Shown here in pieces: positions 14,092 through 16,537 of a stretch of 16,537 bases of DNA. The position numbers were made by a program, and so were the translations under genes. This stretch comes from Lachnospiraceae bacterium UBA3692. GTDB lineage: Bacteria; Bacillota; Clostridia; Lachnospirales; Lachnospiraceae. Location of the stretch: NCBI GenBank assembly GCA_002372815.1, contig DFIR01000065.1, positions 1 to 16,537 on the forward strand. The letters are read 5' to 3'. Below the pieces are notes generated by a model. It saw nothing but the letters and a program-made list of their open reading frames with translations, was not told the origin of the DNA and did not search any database. Position 1 is the stretch's first letter; each line of letters starts with the position of its first letter.

Positions 14092-14946
14092 ATGTATAAC
14101 CGATTCACAGACCACCGGCTTGAAAGCATTGAGGAGGTCATGGCTCTGTTTGAGCAGAGGGAGGAGGAACTGAATCTGCTGATCACACAGCTTCAGAAGG
14201 AACTTGTAGACCCTCTCCCGGGGATCCTTCACATCGGCTCTTCCGGAAGGCGTGTCCAGTTCCACCAGCTTGTCCGGGATAGTGGAAAGAAGTCTTCGGA
14301 GACCTATCTGTCCAGGACCGGCAGTCTTGCGAAGATCCGGAAGCTTGCCCAGCAGGACTATGACCGGCAGCTCCTCCGCGCCGCGGTGCAGCAGAGAGAA
14401 GAGCTCCGGAAGATCGCGGACAGGCTGGGCAGGAATATCGAGGACCTGGACACGGTCTATACAAAGCTGCATCCGGAGAGAAAGCTCCTGGTCGAACCGG
14501 CTGTCCCGGATCCGGAGCGCTATGTGAAGGAATGGTGCGAGGTCACATATGCTCCGGGCAAGTTCTCCCCCCGGGACCAGGTGTTCATGACAGAAAGGGG
14601 CGAGCGGGTGCGCTCCAAGTCGGAGATCCTGTGTGCCGACAGATACCTGCACCGCAGTGTACCCTACCGGTTCGAATACCCGATCGAACTGACCGACGGA
14701 GGAGAGATCGTGATCTACCGGCCGGATTTCACGCTGCTGAACCGCCGCACGCTGAAGGAGTACCGCCATGAACATCTCGGGAAAATGGATGACATCGCCT
14801 ATGTCAGAAGGAACCTGCACCGTCTCGATGTCTACCATGAGAACGGATTCATCCTGGGAGAAGATCTTCTCATCACGTATGAGACGGGCGACGCACCGCT
14901 CGATCTGGGACGGATCGACGACCTGATCGACCGGTATCTGACTTGA
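14092..14946 (+). CDS. Hypothetical protein with PD-(D/E)XK-nuclease-like C-terminal region
   Basis: This 284-residue protein is soluble. The N-terminal half is helical and charged, with probable coiled coil at about 11-40 and 85-120. The C-terminal half (about 165-265) has the order RVRSKSE (E178), a strand region YRFEYPIEL, RPDF (D212), then EYRHEHLG (E227) and a following helix. This order resembles Clostridial proteins assigned to the PD-(D/E)XK nuclease superfamily, in which an EHxG motif stands where ExK is usual. The resemblance is from memory and function is unproven. The ATG follows AAGGAGA by 8 bp. It stands alone on the plus strand between the 40-bp repeat array and an esterase gene. 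Confidence 0.65.
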   Translation: MYNRFTDHRLESIEEVMALFEQREEELNLLITQLQKELVDPLPGILHIGSSGRRVQFHQLVRDSGKKSSETYLSRTGSLAKIRKLAQQDYDRQLLRAAVQQREELRKIADRLGRNIEDLDTVYTKLHPERKLLVEPAVPDPERYVKEWCEVTYAPGKFSPRDQVFMTERGERVRSKSEILCADRYLHRSVPYRFEYPIELTDGGEIVIYRPDFTLLNRRTLKEYRHEHLGKMDDIAYVRRNLHRLDVYHENGFILGEDLLITYETGDAPLDLGRIDDLIDRYLT

Positions 14947-15033
14947 CACTCTCGACCGGAACAGGATCGTCCGATATACTGGAAGGGAACGACGCCGACC
15001 ACTTCCCAAGGTCCGTTTCAGAAAGGAGTCCCC

Positions 15034-15960
15034 ATGATCCAGACCCTGCAGCTCACAGCGGAAAAAGAATGCCTCGCGCTGATCGCGGACATCACCTATA
15101 AGAATGAAGCCAGCTGGTTCGGCGAGGCGGAGAGGCCGCTGAAACTGTCGCTCCTGCTGCCAAAGCACAAGGAAGGGCACGTAAAAATGCCCCTGCTGCT
15201 CTGGCTGTGCGGGGGGAATTTCGCGCAGGTGGACCACAATATCTGGCTGCCGCAGATGATGCCGTACGCGCGGGCGGGCTATGTGGTCGCGAGCGCGGAG
15301 TACCGCACCGTGAATGAGGCGCCTTTCCCGGCGGCACTGGTCGACGTAAAGGCAGCGATCCGGTATCTGCGGGCGCACAGCGACAGGTACTGCATCGATC
15401 CCGCGCATGTATTCATCATGGGCGAGTCGGCCGGCGGAGCGCTCGCTGTGTTTGCGGGCCTCACGGGGGTGGGCTCCGGGGCTCCGGGGGAGGAAACAGG
15501 ACATGCGGACGCCTGCGCAGAGGTCCCCCGCGCCGCGAACGAGTCTCTTGACCAGGGGGACTGTCTCGAATATTCGAGCGCGGTGACCGGGGTCATCGAC
15601 CTGTACGGGCCGGTGGATTTTGCCCGGGATTTCGAGGATATGAAGGGCAATCCCGTGAAGCACGGCGCCTACCTGCAGAGGGCGGCCGCCTTTCCGGGGG
15701 AGGCGCGCGAGCAGCAGTACGCGCACTTCGCGCTCGACCATGTCTCGAAGGACGCGCCGCCGTTCCTCATCTTCCACGGCACCGCCGATAAAAAAGTCGC
15801 CCCCGCCCACAGCGAGATGCTCTGCGAGGCGCTGACCGCGCACGGCGTGCCGGCGGACCTGTACCTGGTCGAAGGCGCCGCGCACGGGGCGGATGTGTTC
15901 TACCAGGAAGAGATCACGGAGATCGTCCTCTCCTTCCTGGACAGATATTCCCGCACCTGA
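15034..15960 (+). CDS. Alpha/beta hydrolase, acetyl-esterase/lipase-like
   Basis: This 308-residue cytoplasmic hydrolase lacks a signal peptide. The nucleophile is S132 in MGESAGG, the acid D252 in HGTADKK and the base H284 in GAAHGAD. The oxyanion motif, normally HGG, reads LCGGNF (residues 58-63). A charged insertion at about 146-178 follows the nucleophile helix. The family removes acetyl or other small acyl groups from sugars and other esters; members are common next to carbohydrate genes. The ATG follows AAAGGAG by about 6 bp. It lies 87 bp after the preceding plus-strand gene and is closed by a strong terminator. The substrate is unknown. Confidence 0.88.
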   Translation: MIQTLQLTAEKECLALIADITYKNEASWFGEAERPLKLSLLLPKHKEGHVKMPLLLWLCGGNFAQVDHNIWLPQMMPYARAGYVVASAEYRTVNEAPFPAALVDVKAAIRYLRAHSDRYCIDPAHVFIMGESAGGALAVFAGLTGVGSGAPGEETGHADACAEVPRAANESLDQGDCLEYSSAVTGVIDLYGPVDFARDFEDMKGNPVKHGAYLQRAAAFPGEAREQQYAHFALDHVSKDAPPFLIFHGTADKKVAPAHSEMLCEALTAHGVPADLYLVEGAAHGADVFYQEEITEIVLSFLDRYSRT

Positions 15961-15985
15961 CAGCACCTTCGCGAAGACAAGAAAA

Positions 15986-16029
15986 AACAGGCGGTACCCT
16001 GCATCTCCCGGTACCACCTGTTTATTTTT
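15986..16029 (+). terminator. Bidirectional intrinsic terminator
   Basis: A 13-position stem with one mismatch (15986-15998 with 16010-16022; AACAGG-C-GGTACC against GGTACC-A-CCTGTT) is followed by TTTATTTTT on the plus strand. A run of A upstream gives TTTTTTC on the minus strand. It ends the esterase gene and the convergent minus-strand gene at 16061. Confidence 0.9.
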
Positions 16030-16060
16030 GTATGAATTGGCGGACGCGCGCCCGTTCCGG

Positions 16061-16372
16061 TCAGGACTTCTTCCCGTCAGGTCCCGCGGCGCTTCCGCGG
16101 GGTGCATTCTGAGCGCTTCCGCCGGACGCGTTCTGCGTGCTTCCGCCGGCGGGCTTTCCGGCGCTGACGCCGGCCTGTTTCTGCGTGCCGGCAGCCTGCG
16201 CGGTGTCCTTCGTTCTGCCGGAGGAGGACGGCTTCATGCCCATGGCCTCCCGGAGGCTCTTCGGCTTCGCGGCCTCCTGCCTCTGTTTCAGTTTCCTGTA
16301 CGTCTGGCCGATCAGGATGCCGACCAGAAGCGCCAGGATGCAAATAAGAACATTGAAAACGGTATCCGTCAT
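16061..16372 (-). CDS. Small single-span membrane protein with low-complexity tail
   Basis: This protein has about 103 residues. It starts MTDTVFNVLICILALLVGIL, a membrane helix at about 4-24, followed by a basic segment (YRKLKQRQEAAKPKSLREAMGMKP). The last 55 residues are rich in Ala, Gly, Ser and Gln, with repeated GGS/QNA/SAQN blocks. I chose the ATG at 16372, about 10 bp after GGGGAG. An upstream in-frame ATG at 16486 would run into the end of the preceding gene and adds an unlikely leader. It follows that gene by 64 bp. The repetitive tail suggests a disordered cytoplasmic or surface extension. Its function is unknown. Confidence 0.65.
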   Translation of the reverse strand: MTDTVFNVLICILALLVGILIGQTYRKLKQRQEAAKPKSLREAMGMKPSSSGRTKDTAQAAGTQKQAGVSAGKPAGGSTQNASGGSAQNAPRGSAAGPDGKKS

Positions 16373-16436
16373 ATCGGCTGCGCTCCCCGGGCAGTTCAGG
16401 CGCGGGCCCTGCGTCCCGCAGGCTTTGCTCCGCTGT

Positions 16437-16537
16437 TTACAGTCTCTCTTTCCTCTCGATGTCGAGGAAATACTTGTAGGTGTCAACGGTCAGCTCGCCG
16501 CAGGCCTCCTCGTCGCAGGCGATGATCGCGCCGTTGT
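16437..16537 (-). CDS. 3' end of an unidentified gene (5' part outside the window)
   Basis: A reading frame enters from the right edge and ends at a TAA at 16437-16439, giving 32 complete residues that end in TYKYFLDIERKERL. Its codon use resembles the neighbouring genes. It is too short for me to assign to a family. Confidence 0.55.
   Translation of the reverse strand, partial: NGAIIACDEEACGELTVDTYKYFLDIERKERL

Noticed and set aside
14943..14980. Promoter for the esterase gene: TTGACA followed by TATACT
   Set aside because: The spacing is 26 bp, too long for a standard sigma-70-type promoter, and no better -35 box was seen.
14068..16107. Long minus-strand open frame opposite the nuclease-like and esterase genes
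   Set aside because: It crosses a strong terminator and two plus-strand genes that have good starts and conserved catalytic residues.

Overview
The window reads as chromosome of a GC-rich anaerobic Firmicute, most likely a Lachnospiraceae-like Clostridium. The signs are strong GGAGG-type ribosome binding sites, a TRAP binding lipoprotein with a Gly/Ser/Ala-rich linker after its Cys, clostridial REP-like palindromes (core GGGGACGGTTCTCTGTGTG), and long stop-free shadow frames opposite GC-rich genes. The taxonomic placement is an inference from style, not a database match.

Layout. (1) 1-625 has no gene. It is a large imperfect inverted repeat made of two diverged copies of a structured element of about 250 nt, bounded by REP-like palindromes. 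(2) 598-5420, all minus strand: a Nudix / alpha-beta hydrolase / DUF3237-like fusion with a cupin gene just upstream; a LysR-type regulator that has lost its DNA-binding domain at a REP-like scar; a YcxB-like membrane protein; and a PL22 oligogalacturonate lyase-like protein. (3) 5511-8751, minus strand: a TRAP transporter operon dctP-dctQ-dctM with its own promoter, a hairpin attenuator between dctP and dctQ, and a terminator after dctM. (4) 8915-13358, minus strand: an operon transcribed in the order crotonase (enoyl-CoA hydratase), LacI-type repressor, family I CoA-transferase, KduD-like dehydrogenase. Its promoter carries two overlapping LacI-type operators. (5) About 13500-14010 has no gene. 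It is an array of hairpins phased at 40 bp that flips orientation in the middle. (6) 14092-15960, plus strand: a PD-(D/E)XK-like hypothetical protein and an acetyl-esterase-like hydrolase, closed by a bidirectional terminator. (7) 16061-end, minus strand: a small single-span membrane protein and the 3' end of another gene.

How the genes may work together (inference). The TRAP system imports a carboxylate. The PL22 protein and the KduD-like dehydrogenase both point to unsaturated or keto-deoxy uronates from pectin. The CoA-transferase and crotonase suggest that a carboxylic acid is activated to a CoA thioester and then hydrated or dehydrated. An operator-like sequence upstream of dctP matches 15 of 18 bases of the operator at the crotonase promoter, so one LacI protein may control both uptake and catabolism. 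The usual partner genes kduI, kdgK and kdgA are not in the window, so the substrate is open.

The two strongest candidates for something undescribed are the mirror-image covarying element at 24-625 and the 40-bp hairpin array at 13500-14010.
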